This document shows positions 51,995-60,295 of a DNA stretch of 64,000 nucleotides, one piece after another. The DNA is from EB88 sp965199135 (GTDB lineage Bacteria; Acidobacteriota; Terriglobia; Terriglobales; Acidobacteriaceae). The stretch's first letter is position 1, and each line of letters begins with the position of its first letter. The translations under genes were made by a program, and so were the position numbers. Where the stretch lies: the NCBI GenBank assembly GCA_965199135.1, contig OZ240685.1:1984001-2048000 (forward strand), in the 5' to 3' direction. Below the pieces are notes generated by a model. The model had not been told where the DNA came from, made no database searches, and worked only from the letters and a program-made list of their open reading frames with translations.

Positions 51995-53601
51995 CGTGCA
52001 CCCCCCTGGGCCGCGGGCGCAGCCGCCGCTGTGTTCGCTGGTGGATCAATCTCCGCGTAGGTGCGGTTGGCCGAGGTAAACACCTTGTTCGCTACCCTGC
52101 GGATATCCGCCTTGGTCACCTTGTCGACCTTGTCGAGCTGCAGGAAGAGCTGTTGCCAGTCGCCATACCGCAGCTGGTTCACCGCCAGCTGCTGAGCGAG
52201 GCCCTGGTTCTCGTCGAGGCCGCGCAGCAGGTCCGCGCGCGAACGTGTCTTGAACATGGCAAGCTCTGCATCTGTCACATCGGTGGTCTTCAGCTTGTCG
52301 ATCTCCTTGTGGATCGCGGCGCGCAGCTCCGCACTCGTGTGGCCCGGCACGGGCACTGCAAAAAACCCGAACAGCCCCGGATACTTCTCACCCGGAAAGC
52401 CCGTGAAGCCCTCCGCCTCTGCCGAGATGCGCTGGTCGCGCACCAGGCTCCGGTACAGCCGTGAGGTGCGCCCGTTTGAGAAGATGTCCTGGATCGCGTC
52501 GTACACCGCGTCGTCCGGATCGAGGTAGTCGGGCCGATGATAGCCCTCAAGGTACATCGGCTGCGAGGGGTCCTCGAGACTCACGGTGCGCTCACCAGTC
52601 TGTGGAGGTTCCACCGTGATCACACCCTGTGGCTTGGGGCCGCCATCGGGGATCGCGCCGAAGTATTTCTCGAGCACCGGTAGCGCATCGCTGTTCGTGA
52701 AATCCCCGACCACCGCGATCACGATGTTCGAGGGAACGTAGTACTTCGCGTGGAAGGCCGCGGCTTCGGTCGCGTTGATGTTGTCAAGTTCGCTGGCCCA
52801 GCCGACATTCGGACGGCCGTAGGGATGCGCAACGTAGGCTGCTGCTAGAAACTGCTCAACAAGGCGGCCGATCGGGCTTGCATCGACGCGCATGCGGCGT
52901 TCTTCCTCGACGACGCTGCGCTCGCGGTAGAACTGCCGCTCCACCGGGTGGGCGATCCGGTCGCTTTCGAGATAGGCCCAGAGCTCCAGGCGGTTCTCGG
53001 GCATCGACCAGAAGTAACGCGTGTCATCAAGACTGGTCTCGGCATTCAGACCGTTCGCCCCGTTGGCTTCAGCGATCTCGGTGAACTCATTCGGGATCAC
53101 GTACTGGTTCGCTGCCTGGTCGGCTGCCTGGTACGCCTCCTGCAGTTGCTTGAGCTTTGCCGGATCCTGGCCGACGCGCTTGAGCTTCTCGGCGTCGTAG
53201 GCGGCGTACGCGCTTTCAAGCTTCGCAAGCGCAGCCTTCTCGGCCGGGTAGTTCTTGGTGCCGATGTCTTCTGTGCCCTTGAACGCCAGGTGCTCGAACA
53301 TGTGCGCCAGGCCCGATTCCTGCCCGGGATCGTTGGCGTCGCCCGCATCCACGATCGTGAAGTACGAGAAGACCGGCGCATCCTTGCGTTCGCACAGAAC
53401 CAGCGTCAGACCGTTCGGCAGGACCTTCACCGTGGTCCGGCTCTGGAAACTCTGGAGCTCACGCGCGGCATCGGGGTCACCCTGCGTGAGCGCTGCCATG
53501 GTCGCGGCGGAAACCGGAGCAGATTGTGAGAGAGCGGGGTACGAGAGGAGGAGTGACGCCGAAACGAGCACGGCCGGGATCAGGGATCGGGATGGCGGCA
53601 T
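51991..53601 (-). CDS. M16-family zinc metallopeptidase, catalytic chain
   Basis: 536 residues with a signal peptide (SRSLIPAVLVSASLLLSYPALS). The inverted zinc motif HMFEHLAFKGTEDIG supplies two His and the catalytic Glu, and the distal Glu lies in YRERSVVEEERRMRVD. The second half-domain follows (LEGYHRPDYLDPDDAVYDAIQDIF). An insert of about 70 residues after the zinc motif (LAKLESAYAAYDAEKLKRVG) is longer than in the smallest family members. It degrades peptides in the periplasm together with the next chain. GAGG lies four bases before the ATG. First gene of the pair. Confidence 0.93.
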   Translation of the reverse strand: MPPSRSLIPAVLVSASLLLSYPALSQSAPVSAATMAALTQGDPDAARELQSFQSRTTVKVLPNGLTLVLCERKDAPVFSYFTIVDAGDANDPGQESGLAHMFEHLAFKGTEDIGTKNYPAEKAALAKLESAYAAYDAEKLKRVGQDPAKLKQLQEAYQAADQAANQYVIPNEFTEIAEANGANGLNAETSLDDTRYFWSMPENRLELWAYLESDRIAHPVERQFYRERSVVEEERRMRVDASPIGRLVEQFLAAAYVAHPYGRPNVGWASELDNINATEAAAFHAKYYVPSNIVIAVVGDFTNSDALPVLEKYFGAIPDGGPKPQGVITVEPPQTGERTVSLEDPSQPMYLEGYHRPDYLDPDDAVYDAIQDIFSNGRTSRLYRSLVRDQRISAEAEGFTGFPGEKYPGLFGFFAVPVPGHTSAELRAAIHKEIDKLKTTDVTDAELAMFKTRSRADLLRGLDENQGLAQQLAVNQLRYGDWQQLFLQLDKVDKVTKADIRRVANKVFTSANRTYAEIDPPANTAAAAPAAQGGAR

Positions 53602-53993
53602 TGAACCTCGTGCCTGGGCGTGTCTGGCTTCCTGTGAGGCAGGCCTCGCCGCGCCCGGCTTTCTCTCGAAAACTAAAGTGACTGTCCTCGAGTGTCAAAC
53701 CCAAGTCTGCGCCCCGGGCGTGCATCCTTGCAATAACGCCGGCGGCTGCGCTGCGCCGGACGCGTCCGAGAGGCGAAAGAGGACGAGCGCGCATGAAAAA
53801 CTCGCGACGCGCCGCAACTTTCGTTCTTCTTTGCTGTTATCAAGGTCGCCGGGGTGCCGTTCGCTGCGCCCTTGACTCGGGTGTACGGTGCCGTACAAGG
53901 TACTCGAGTCAGGCTTCCGTTCCTCCCCCCAATCGTGGGCAGCCCGTCCGCCCAGAGTCCCTTCGATCCATGAACAGAATCGGTGGTTCCCGC
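53602..53993. other. divergent intergenic region, 392 bases, with a palindrome
   Basis: Between the M16 pair (minus) and the second S53 protease (plus). It should carry promoters for both. A perfect palindrome GTACGG-TG-CCGTAC lies at 53883-53896, about 100 bases before the protease start, and may be an operator. No gene is supported here. Confidence 0.5.
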
Positions 53994-56900
53994 ATGAGAC
54001 CCAGGCTCCTCGCTCCCTCCATCTGCTCCGCCGCGCTGGCTGCTTTCTGCCTGCCCACCGGCTCGTTCGCGCAGGCGTCCGATACGCTGCTGGCGCAGCC
54101 TCTCGCCCGTATCGCCGGACCGGTCTCAAACAGCGCGCTTGTCACGCTCAAAGGAAACACGAATCCGCTGGCCCAGTCGCGCTATGACACCGGCGTCGTC
54201 TCACCGAGCCTGCCGACCGGGCGCATGCAGCTGATCTTCCGCCGCAGCGCTGCCCAGCAGATCGCGCTGCAGCAGTATCTCGGCAGCCTGCAGGATCCGC
54301 ACTCGGCGAACTACCACAAGTGGCTGACGCCCCGGAGTTATGGCGCATCATTCGGCATCGCCGCCCAGGACCTCGAGGCTGTGGAGCAGTGGCTCACGAG
54401 CGAAGGCTTCAAGATCGAGTCGGTCCCAGCAAGCAGAAACCTGATCGAGTTCTCCGGTACCACTGGTGCCGTCGCACAGGCCTTCCACACCAGCATGCAT
54501 ACCTACACGATCAACGGGGTGCAGCACCACAGCAACGCGAATGATCCGCAGATTCCGGCAGCGCTTGCTCCGGTGGTCGCTGGTATCTCGCGGCTCAATG
54601 ACTTCCGCGCCAAGCCGATGCATGTACGCGGCAGGCAGGTCGAGGCCGTGGAACAGAACGGCCGCCTCCAGGTCACCAGTGCGGCCCGGACCAGTGCGGC
54701 CCGGACCAGTGCGGACCGGACCAGTGCGGCCGGCGCCCTGACCCCACTCGACACCACCAGCATCAGCAATGCGCCCTTCCTGCTGGTTACCCCCGCAGAT
54801 GCAGCGACCATCTACAACGCGCCGAACTCGCTGAACAAGAACTACTCCGGCACCACGCAGCGGACCGGCAGCGGCGTCAATATCGGGCTCGCCGAATACT
54901 CAGACCTCCAGGTGGCCGACTATGCCAACTACCGGCGCCTGTTTCTGAAAGAGGCCAATCCTCCCGCGCCGAACCTGGTCGTCGATGGCGTCGATCCCGG
55001 GATCGAGAATGGTGGAGGTGACGGCGATGAGGTTCTCCTCGATGCCGAGGTTGCCGCCGCGATCGCGCCGAACGCGAATATCTACGTGTACTCGAGCTCA
55101 AGCGACTTGGTCGATGACGGTCTCACCGATGCCGCGATTCGGGCAATCGAAGACAACGTGGTGTCTGTCCTGAGCCTCAGCTATGGAACCTGCGAAGCCG
55201 AACTTGGCGCCAGCGGGAACAGCGAGTACGCCGAACTGTGGCAGGAAGCTGCAGCGCAGGGCATCACCGTCGTCGTGGCGGCAGGGGACAGTGGCAGCGC
55301 AGGCTGCGATGCCGGCAGCAATGGGCCGGCAGTCAACGGACTCACGGTCAACGGTCTCGGCTCGACGCCCTACAACGTCTCGGTCGGCGGCACTGACTTT
55401 GACACGCTCTCGACAAACTTTTCGCAGTATGTCAATGCGACGAACAGCACCTCCGCAACGACCCCCTATGCGTCGGCGCTCTCCTACATCCCGGAAAACC
55501 CCTGGAACGACTCCATCAGCAACAACCCCCCGGGCGCGTACACCACCAACACTGCACAGAAGTACACCGACCCATCCAGCACCACACCATTCACGATCCT
55601 GGATGCAGGCTCGGGGGGCGTCAGCAGCGCAGCGTACTGCGCCTACACGTTGGACTCTTCCGGAAACTGCCCCGGGCTGTTGACCGGCTATTCCACACCC
55701 CCTTTCCAGTCCGGGATCAACGTCGGCACAGCAGCCACTGCGGGCTTTCGCTACCTGCCGGACGTCTCGCTCTTCGCTGCACCCGGCAATGAGCACCCGG
55801 TCGGCTGGGCCTTCTGCTCTGACAGCGTTCTCGATGGCGCGACCACCACCTACACGGATTGCGCGCCCGCAACCGCAGGCGGCACGTTCTCGGTCCAGCC
55901 GATTGGTGGAACCTCGGCCTCGACCCCGGCGTTTGCCGGCGTCCTCGCCCAGGTGATCCAGTCGCTCGGCAACAACCCGCGTCTCGGCGTCGCGAACAAT
56001 GTCCTCTACAACCTGTTCGCGACCAACAGCAACAGCGGCACGATCTTCCACGACGTCACCGTCGGCAACAACTCTGTCCCCTGCGCAACAGGCTCGCCAA
56101 GCTGCGGCTCGAACGGCTTCCTCAACGGGTACAACGCCACCACGGGCTACGACCTGGCTACCGGGCTTGGCAGCGTCGACATCGCGGCGCTGATCAGTGC
56201 GTGGCCTTCGGTCGCTTTCACTCCAACCTCCACCACCCTCCAGCTCAACAACTCCACCGGGGCTGTCTCCATCACGCACGGAACAGCCGTGACGGTCACG
56301 TCCACGGTTTCCCCAACGAGCGCAACCGGCGTTGTCTCGATCAATGGTCCGGCGAACCAGGCGGGCCTGTCCGCCTCGTTCGATCTTCCACTCGCCAACG
56401 GAACCACCGGCAGCCAGTCGGTCAACTACCTGCCCGGCGGCAGCTATACCCTGCAGGCGTACTACCCGGGTGACGTAAGCCACTCGCCCAGCAGTTCCGC
56501 GACGCCGATCCAGGTCAACGTCTCCCCCGAGAACAGCCTCCCCTTCGTCTTTATCCAGTTCGTGGATCTCGCCACGGGCCAGGCACCCGCGAGCTCCACC
56601 ACCGTTCCCTATGGCGAGTACGGCTTTGCGTACGTGCAGCCCGCCAACACCAACGCCGTCACTGCCGGCACGGATGGCAGCGCAACCGGTTCTGTAAACC
56701 TGCTGAACAGCGGAACTCTCGTGGGCAGCCAGACGCTGAACAGCGTCGGCGTTGCCGCATTCCCCGTGTATGACAACCCGCCGGGAAGCTACAGCTACAC
56801 TGCGACGTACAGCGGCGATGCCAGCTTCAACCCGAGCACCAACAACAGCGTGACGGCCCTGGTGATCACAAAGGCCACTCCTGCTCTGGTCATCCACACC

Positions 56901-57425
56901 GGCTCGACCGCTGCCACCTCCGCAACCACGCACACCCTGACGGTCGAGCTTGACACCGACAGCGCGGGCGCCTACCCGACGGGCAACATCAGCCTCAGCG
57001 TCAACGGGACGCCCTACACCGGCACCATCGCCAAGGCTGTACTTGGCGACGGCGCCGCTGAGGAGCTTGTGACCATCACCGTGCCATCCTCGGCACTGAG
57101 TGGCACCTCACCCCGTCTGCAAGCGACCTATGCCGGGGACACCAACTACTCCGGCATCACCTCAGCCACCTGCACCTACGTGGCGGCTGCTGCCACCGCG
57201 GAGCTTACCCGGCAGCCGCTGCCCAACCGTCACCTGCTGCTTGCCTTTGGCAGCACCACGCTCCTGTCGTCTGTTCTGTTCTTCGGCATCCCCGCCCGCC
57301 GGCGTGCCTGGCGCACTCTTCTGCTGGCCTTGTTCGCGGTCAGCTTGATGGGTGAGATGGGTTGCGGCTCGAGCACCAGCGGAACCAGTCCCACGAACCC
57401 CCTCAGCTCGGTCTGCGCCCAGTAA
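53994..57425 (+). CDS. sedolisin-family (S53) serine protease with Ig-like domains and C-terminal membrane hairpin
   Basis: About 1143 residues. Signal peptide RPRLLAPSICSAALAAFCLP, then the activation domain (LIFRRSAAQQIALQQYLGSLQ, YHKWLTPRSYGASFGIAAQD). A 15-bp tandem repeat near residue 230 precedes the catalytic domain, which has Glu and Asp in GDEVLLDAEVA, Asp in AAGDSGSAGCD and the nucleophile in GGTSASTPAFAG. From about residue 740 come three or so Ig-like units (TSTTLQLNNSTGAVSITHG, SYTLQAYYPGDVSHSPS, SYSYTATYSGDASFNPS). The end repeats the layout of the other S53 gene: a hydrophobic helix, an Arg-rich turn PARRRAWR, a second helix and MGCGSST. ATG 53994 gives the signal peptide; ATG 53970 is the alternative. 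Confidence 0.88.
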   Translation: MRPRLLAPSICSAALAAFCLPTGSFAQASDTLLAQPLARIAGPVSNSALVTLKGNTNPLAQSRYDTGVVSPSLPTGRMQLIFRRSAAQQIALQQYLGSLQDPHSANYHKWLTPRSYGASFGIAAQDLEAVEQWLTSEGFKIESVPASRNLIEFSGTTGAVAQAFHTSMHTYTINGVQHHSNANDPQIPAALAPVVAGISRLNDFRAKPMHVRGRQVEAVEQNGRLQVTSAARTSAARTSADRTSAAGALTPLDTTSISNAPFLLVTPADAATIYNAPNSLNKNYSGTTQRTGSGVNIGLAEYSDLQVADYANYRRLFLKEANPPAPNLVVDGVDPGIENGGGDGDEVLLDAEVAAAIAPNANIYVYSSSSDLVDDGLTDAAIRAIEDNVVSVLSLSYGTCEAELGASGNSEYAELWQEAAAQGITVVVAAGDSGSAGCDAGSNGPAVNGLTVNGLGSTPYNVSVGGTDFDTLSTNFSQYVNATNSTSATTPYASALSYIPENPWNDSISNNPPGAYTTNTAQKYTDPSSTTPFTILDAGSGGVSSAAYCAYTLDSSGNCPGLLTGYSTPPFQSGINVGTAATAGFRYLPDVSLFAAPGNEHPVGWAFCSDSVLDGATTTYTDCAPATAGGTFSVQPIGGTSASTPAFAGVLAQVIQSLGNNPRLGVANNVLYNLFATNSNSGTIFHDVTVGNNSVPCATGSPSCGSNGFLNGYNATTGYDLATGLGSVDIAALISAWPSVAFTPTSTTLQLNNSTGAVSITHGTAVTVTSTVSPTSATGVVSINGPANQAGLSASFDLPLANGTTGSQSVNYLPGGSYTLQAYYPGDVSHSPSSSATPIQVNVSPENSLPFVFIQFVDLATGQAPASSTTVPYGEYGFAYVQPANTNAVTAGTDGSATGSVNLLNSGTLVGSQTLNSVGVAAFPVYDNPPGSYSYTATYSGDASFNPSTNNSVTALVITKATPALVIHTGSTAATSATTHTLTVELDTDSAGAYPTGNISLSVNGTPYTGTIAKAVLGDGAAEELVTITVPSSALSGTSPRLQATYAGDTNYSGITSATCTYVAAAATAELTRQPLPNRHLLLAFGSTTLLSSVLFFGIPARRRAWRTLLLALFAVSLMGEMGCGSSTSGTSPTNPLSSVCAQ
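54675..54734 (+). repeat. 15-bp tandem repeat, four copies, in the S53 protease gene
   Basis: Units start at 54675, 54690, 54705 and 54720; the first two are identical and the others differ by one to a few bases. They encode TSAAR-type repeats at the junction between activation and catalytic domains, where self-cleavage happens in this family. The unit is a whole number of codons. Confidence 0.85.
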
Positions 57426-57607
57426 GGGACCGAGTGCCACAGCCGCAGCCTCACCCCCGGGTGAGGCTGTTCTGTTTCGCGACCTGCACGCACGGAAGCT
57501 CGAGACCAAGTACAGCGCTAAGTGCCCGGGGTGCATCTACCTCCGGGACAACTGCTTCCTGCTCGAAGGCGAAGGCCACGAGTGCCAGCAGAACAGAGGA
57601 GAACACA

Positions 57608-58096
57608 ATGTCCAACGATTCGAATGGTGGTAGCAGCTTCAGTTGGTTCCTGGCAGGTCTCGGGCTGGGTTCACTCATCGGCGTACTCTATGCGCCGAAA
57701 GCAGGGCAGGACACACGGGACGAGCTGCTGGCCAATGCCCTTGGCTCCTCCGAGTACCTCCGGCAGCGTTCGCGTGACGCAGCCAATGTCGCAGGCGATT
57801 ATGTGGAGCGGGGCAAGGGGCAGGTCAACGACTACGTAAGCCGTAGCAAGGACCAGGTCAACCAGTACACCGCGGCCAGCAAGGACAGCCTGAACCAGGT
57901 TGTTGCCAAGAGCAAGGAAGCGGTCGAGACCGGGCGCCAGAAGATTAACGAGGTATACAGTCAGGGCGTCAATGCAGTTGCCGAGCAGAAGGAAAAGCTC
58001 GCCGCCTCCTATGCCGCCGGCAAGCAGGCCTATGAAGAGACCTCTGCGCCCCACACCAACGAAGAGCTGATCCCGAAGTCTGATTCCGTCAGCTAG
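57608..58096 (+). CDS. YtxH-domain membrane-anchored stress-type protein
   Basis: 162 residues. One membrane helix (SFSWFLAGLGLGSLIGVLY) is followed by the YtxH signature APKAGQDTRDELL. A long hydrophilic helical tail has repeated DYVSRSKDQVNQYTAASKDSL-like units (LEA/apolipoprotein-like, period about 11). Such proteins are envelope-associated and often linked to stress or cell-envelope integrity. GAGGAG lies six bases before the ATG, which decides the start. The related DUF948-like gene follows 96 bases later, as in Bacillus ytxG-ytxH. Confidence 0.85.
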   Translation: MSNDSNGGSSFSWFLAGLGLGSLIGVLYAPKAGQDTRDELLANALGSSEYLRQRSRDAANVAGDYVERGKGQVNDYVSRSKDQVNQYTAASKDSLNQVVAKSKEAVETGRQKINEVYSQGVNAVAEQKEKLAASYAAGKQAYEETSAPHTNEELIPKSDSVS

Positions 58097-58192
58097 TGCC
58101 CCTGCGGCGTGCCCGGGTGGCATCAGGAGTCTGCCTGCCCGGGCTGCCGCTGCACTTCCGCTCGTTACCCACTTTTGCGAGAAGCCCAGATC

Positions 58193-58840
58193 ATGCAAGT
58201 CACGCCGGTTCCAAGCACCCTCTTTCTGATCTTCACCATCGCTGTTGTCGTCAGCGTCGTCATCCAGGGCGCGGTTTTCCTCGGGCTCTACATTGCCGTC
58301 TCCAAGGCACTCACCAAGATCACAGGCATCACGCAGGACCTCACCACCAAGGCCAACCCGATCATCGCCGATGTGCGCTCGATCGTGTCGGATGTCACGC
58401 CCAAGGTCAAGACCATCTCCGGCAACCTTGTGGACATTTCCGAGACCGTGAAGGGGCAGACGAAACACGTCAACAGCACCGTGGATGATGTGGTCGACAA
58501 GACCCGCGCTCAGGCGTCCAAAGTGGACGAGATGGTCAGCGCCGTACTCGACAGCATTTCTCATGCAGGAACCACAGTGCAGGAGGGTGTCACAAAGCCT
58601 GTACGGAAAGTAAGTGCCGTGGTAACCGGTCTGCGTGTTGGTCTCGAAACACTGTTCAGTGCTCGAACGGCGAAAACCGGGGCAAATGGGGGCTACCGCG
58701 CTTCCGCAACCGAAAGAACCACGCCCTTCACAACGGGGTCGAGCACCAGTGAGGATCGCGCGATCTTCGACGAAGAGCGTGAACTGCATCGGCGTGATCA
58801 GACGATCCAGCCACCACCCAACACTTCGTCTTCGCTGTAG
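58193..58840 (+). CDS. DUF948 (YtxG-like) membrane protein
   Basis: 215 residues. One membrane helix near the N-terminus (IFTIAVVVSVVIQGAVFLGLY) precedes a long helical region with heptad spacing (DLTTKANPIIADVRSIVSD, TVDDVVDKTRAQASKVDEMV), as in DUF948. It ends with a disordered Thr/Ser/Pro tail. Paired with the YtxH gene, it probably works at the inner membrane. The ribosome site is weak; the ATG at 58193 was chosen because it starts ten residues before the helix. Its last 43 bases overlap the end of mnmA on the other strand. Confidence 0.82.
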   Translation: MQVTPVPSTLFLIFTIAVVVSVVIQGAVFLGLYIAVSKALTKITGITQDLTTKANPIIADVRSIVSDVTPKVKTISGNLVDISETVKGQTKHVNSTVDDVVDKTRAQASKVDEMVSAVLDSISHAGTTVQEGVTKPVRKVSAVVTGLRVGLETLFSARTAKTGANGGYRASATERTTPFTTGSSTSEDRAIFDEERELHRRDQTIQPPPNTSSSL

Positions 58841-59916
58841 AAAACAGCCGACTGGCCTGGCGTCACTGCACGCTGGGGCTCATCAAAGACGACCTCGGCC
58901 TCATCCGGTCCGACCATCCGTACGGAGCCCGCCGCCGGTTCATGCCGGTGGCGGATTTTTGCGTGGATTCGTATCGAGGCCTCGGGCCTGGCGATGCTGA
59001 CCCAGTTCAGCCGGTTCGCGCGGAAGGTCCCGCGGAGCAGGTCCTGATCGGAGCCCACCGTCACCTGGTGGGAGGCTGCATCGATCTGGATCACGTATAG
59101 CGGATTTGGCCCGGAGAGCCCCAGTCCCTTGCGCTGACCGACCGTGAAGTTGTGAATGCCGCCATGCTGCCCGACTTCCTCGCCTCCGGTCGACACCAGG
59201 GCCCCGGCAGTGTCGGGCAGCGCTTCGTCCTGCTCGTCGAGGTAGGCATCGATAAAGCGCTTGTAGTCGCCGCCCGGGATAAAGCAGATCTCCTGCGAGT
59301 CCGGCTTCTGCGCGAGCGCGAGGCCATGCTCCGCGGCAAGCGTCCGCACTTCGGGCTTGGTGTAGTTGCCGAGAGGAAACAGCGTGCGGCTGAGCTGCTC
59401 CTGGGTCAGGCCGAAGAGGAAGTAGGTCTGATCCTTCGAGCGATCAGCCGGGCGGCTCAACACCCAGCGTCCACGCTCCGGGTCATAGTGATTCCGGGCG
59501 TAGTGGCCGGTCGCGATACGATCCGCGCCGATCTGGCGAGCCGTCAGGAGCAGCTGGTCGAACTTGAGATGGTTGTTGCAGAGCGAGCAGGGGATCGGCG
59601 TACGCCCGGCGAGGTACTCGTCCACAAAGGGCCGCACCACATCCCGCTCGAACCGGGCCTGCTCATTGACCACGTAGTAGGGGAGTCCCAGCGTCTCCGC
59701 GACCCGTCGCGCGTCGTAGACGTCATCAATCGAGCAGCACCGCCCCTGCACCTGTTCCGGCATACCCTCGTGCCCAGCAAGACGACGCTGGTTCCACAAC
59801 TGAAGCGTCAGGCCGATGAGCTCGTAGCCCTCGCCCTTCAGCATGGCGGCAACCGTCGAGGAATCTACCCCACCCGACATGGCGACAGCGATCGTATTGT
59901 TGTGGAGCCCGGGCAT
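58798..59916 (-). CDS. mnmA: tRNA-specific 2-thiouridylase MnmA
   Basis: About 372 residues, normal length. PP-loop SGGVDSSTVAA (about residues 14-24) for ATP, first catalytic Cys region TPIPCSLCNNHLKFD, tRNA loop IATGHYAR, KDQTYFLFGL, and second catalytic Cys in SQEICFIPGGDY. It puts sulfur on U34 of tRNA for Lys, Glu and Gln in the cytoplasm, with sulfur from a cysteine desulfurase such as the one encoded at 62170. The start is ambiguous: adjacent ATGs at 59919 and 59916. GGAAGG is too close to the first, so the second is preferred. The 3' end overlaps a plus-strand gene by 43 bases. Confidence 0.94.
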   Translation of the reverse strand: MPGLHNNTIAVAMSGGVDSSTVAAMLKGEGYELIGLTLQLWNQRRLAGHEGMPEQVQGRCCSIDDVYDARRVAETLGLPYYVVNEQARFERDVVRPFVDEYLAGRTPIPCSLCNNHLKFDQLLLTARQIGADRIATGHYARNHYDPERGRWVLSRPADRSKDQTYFLFGLTQEQLSRTLFPLGNYTKPEVRTLAAEHGLALAQKPDSQEICFIPGGDYKRFIDAYLDEQDEALPDTAGALVSTGGEEVGQHGGIHNFTVGQRKGLGLSGPNPLYVIQIDAASHQVTVGSDQDLLRGTFRANRLNWVSIARPEASIRIHAKIRHRHEPAAGSVRMVGPDEAEVVFDEPQRAVTPGQSAVFYSEDEVLGGGWIV

Positions 59917-59977
59917 CATCCCTTCCAGTATCGCAGGCCCGTCCACGACGGCGGTAAACTCGAGAGGCGAGGTAACG

Positions 59978-60109
59978 ATGAAGATCGCAGAAGCCATCCT
60001 GAGTACGCTGGGAGTGGTGATCTTTCTAGCCGGGCTGGTGGTCGCCTGCCTGCCCTCGGCAGTGGTACGCGACCTGCTGCGGCGCGTGAGGCCATCGAAG
60101 ACGGCCTAG
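59978..60109 (+). CDS. small single-pass membrane protein
   Basis: 43 residues: AILSTLGVVIFLAGLVVACL is one membrane helix, followed by an Arg/Lys-rich end (RDLLRRVRPSKTA). GAGG lies five bases before the ATG. It is divergent from mnmA with 61 bases between. Similar small proteins exist in many genomes, but I recognise no family. The strong ribosome site and helix favour a real gene. Confidence 0.6.
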   Translation: MKIAEAILSTLGVVIFLAGLVVACLPSAVVRDLLRRVRPSKTA

Positions 60110-60212
60110 CTGTCGAGTGGCACCGAGAAGCTGTCGAGAGGCTGTCGAGCATAGTCGCTCGACACGTTCGTCGTTGCTGGACCAGCGCTTCGCCCGGACC
60201 AGCGCTTCGCCC
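60109..60212 (+). repeat. cluster of short repeats after the small membrane-protein gene
   Basis: GCTGTCGAG occurs three times (60109, 60130, 60141), the last forming a 6-bp stem TCGAGC/GCTCGA (60145-60162). A 17-bp unit is then repeated exactly twice in tandem (60179-60195, 60196-60212). The cluster is non-coding and lies between convergent genes. Confidence 0.7.
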
Positions 60213-60295
60213 GGGCCAGCCCCGTCATCCCGGGCGAGGCGATGGATAACAGCGTGGCAGGGCCCTGAAACCTTCCCCTGCGAGGGCAAGCCTCT

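Noticed and set aside
50150..52060. 636-codon plus-strand frame opposite glmU and the M16 gene
   Set aside because: It spans two real genes and their gap and lacks any motif.
55098..56933. 611-codon minus-strand frame opposite the second S53 protease
   Set aside because: Gly/Arg/Val-rich shadow; the plus strand has the full catalytic triad.
57671..58789. 372-codon minus-strand frame opposite the YtxH and DUF948 genes
   Set aside because: It covers two well-supported plus-strand genes and their gap; composition is that of a shadow.
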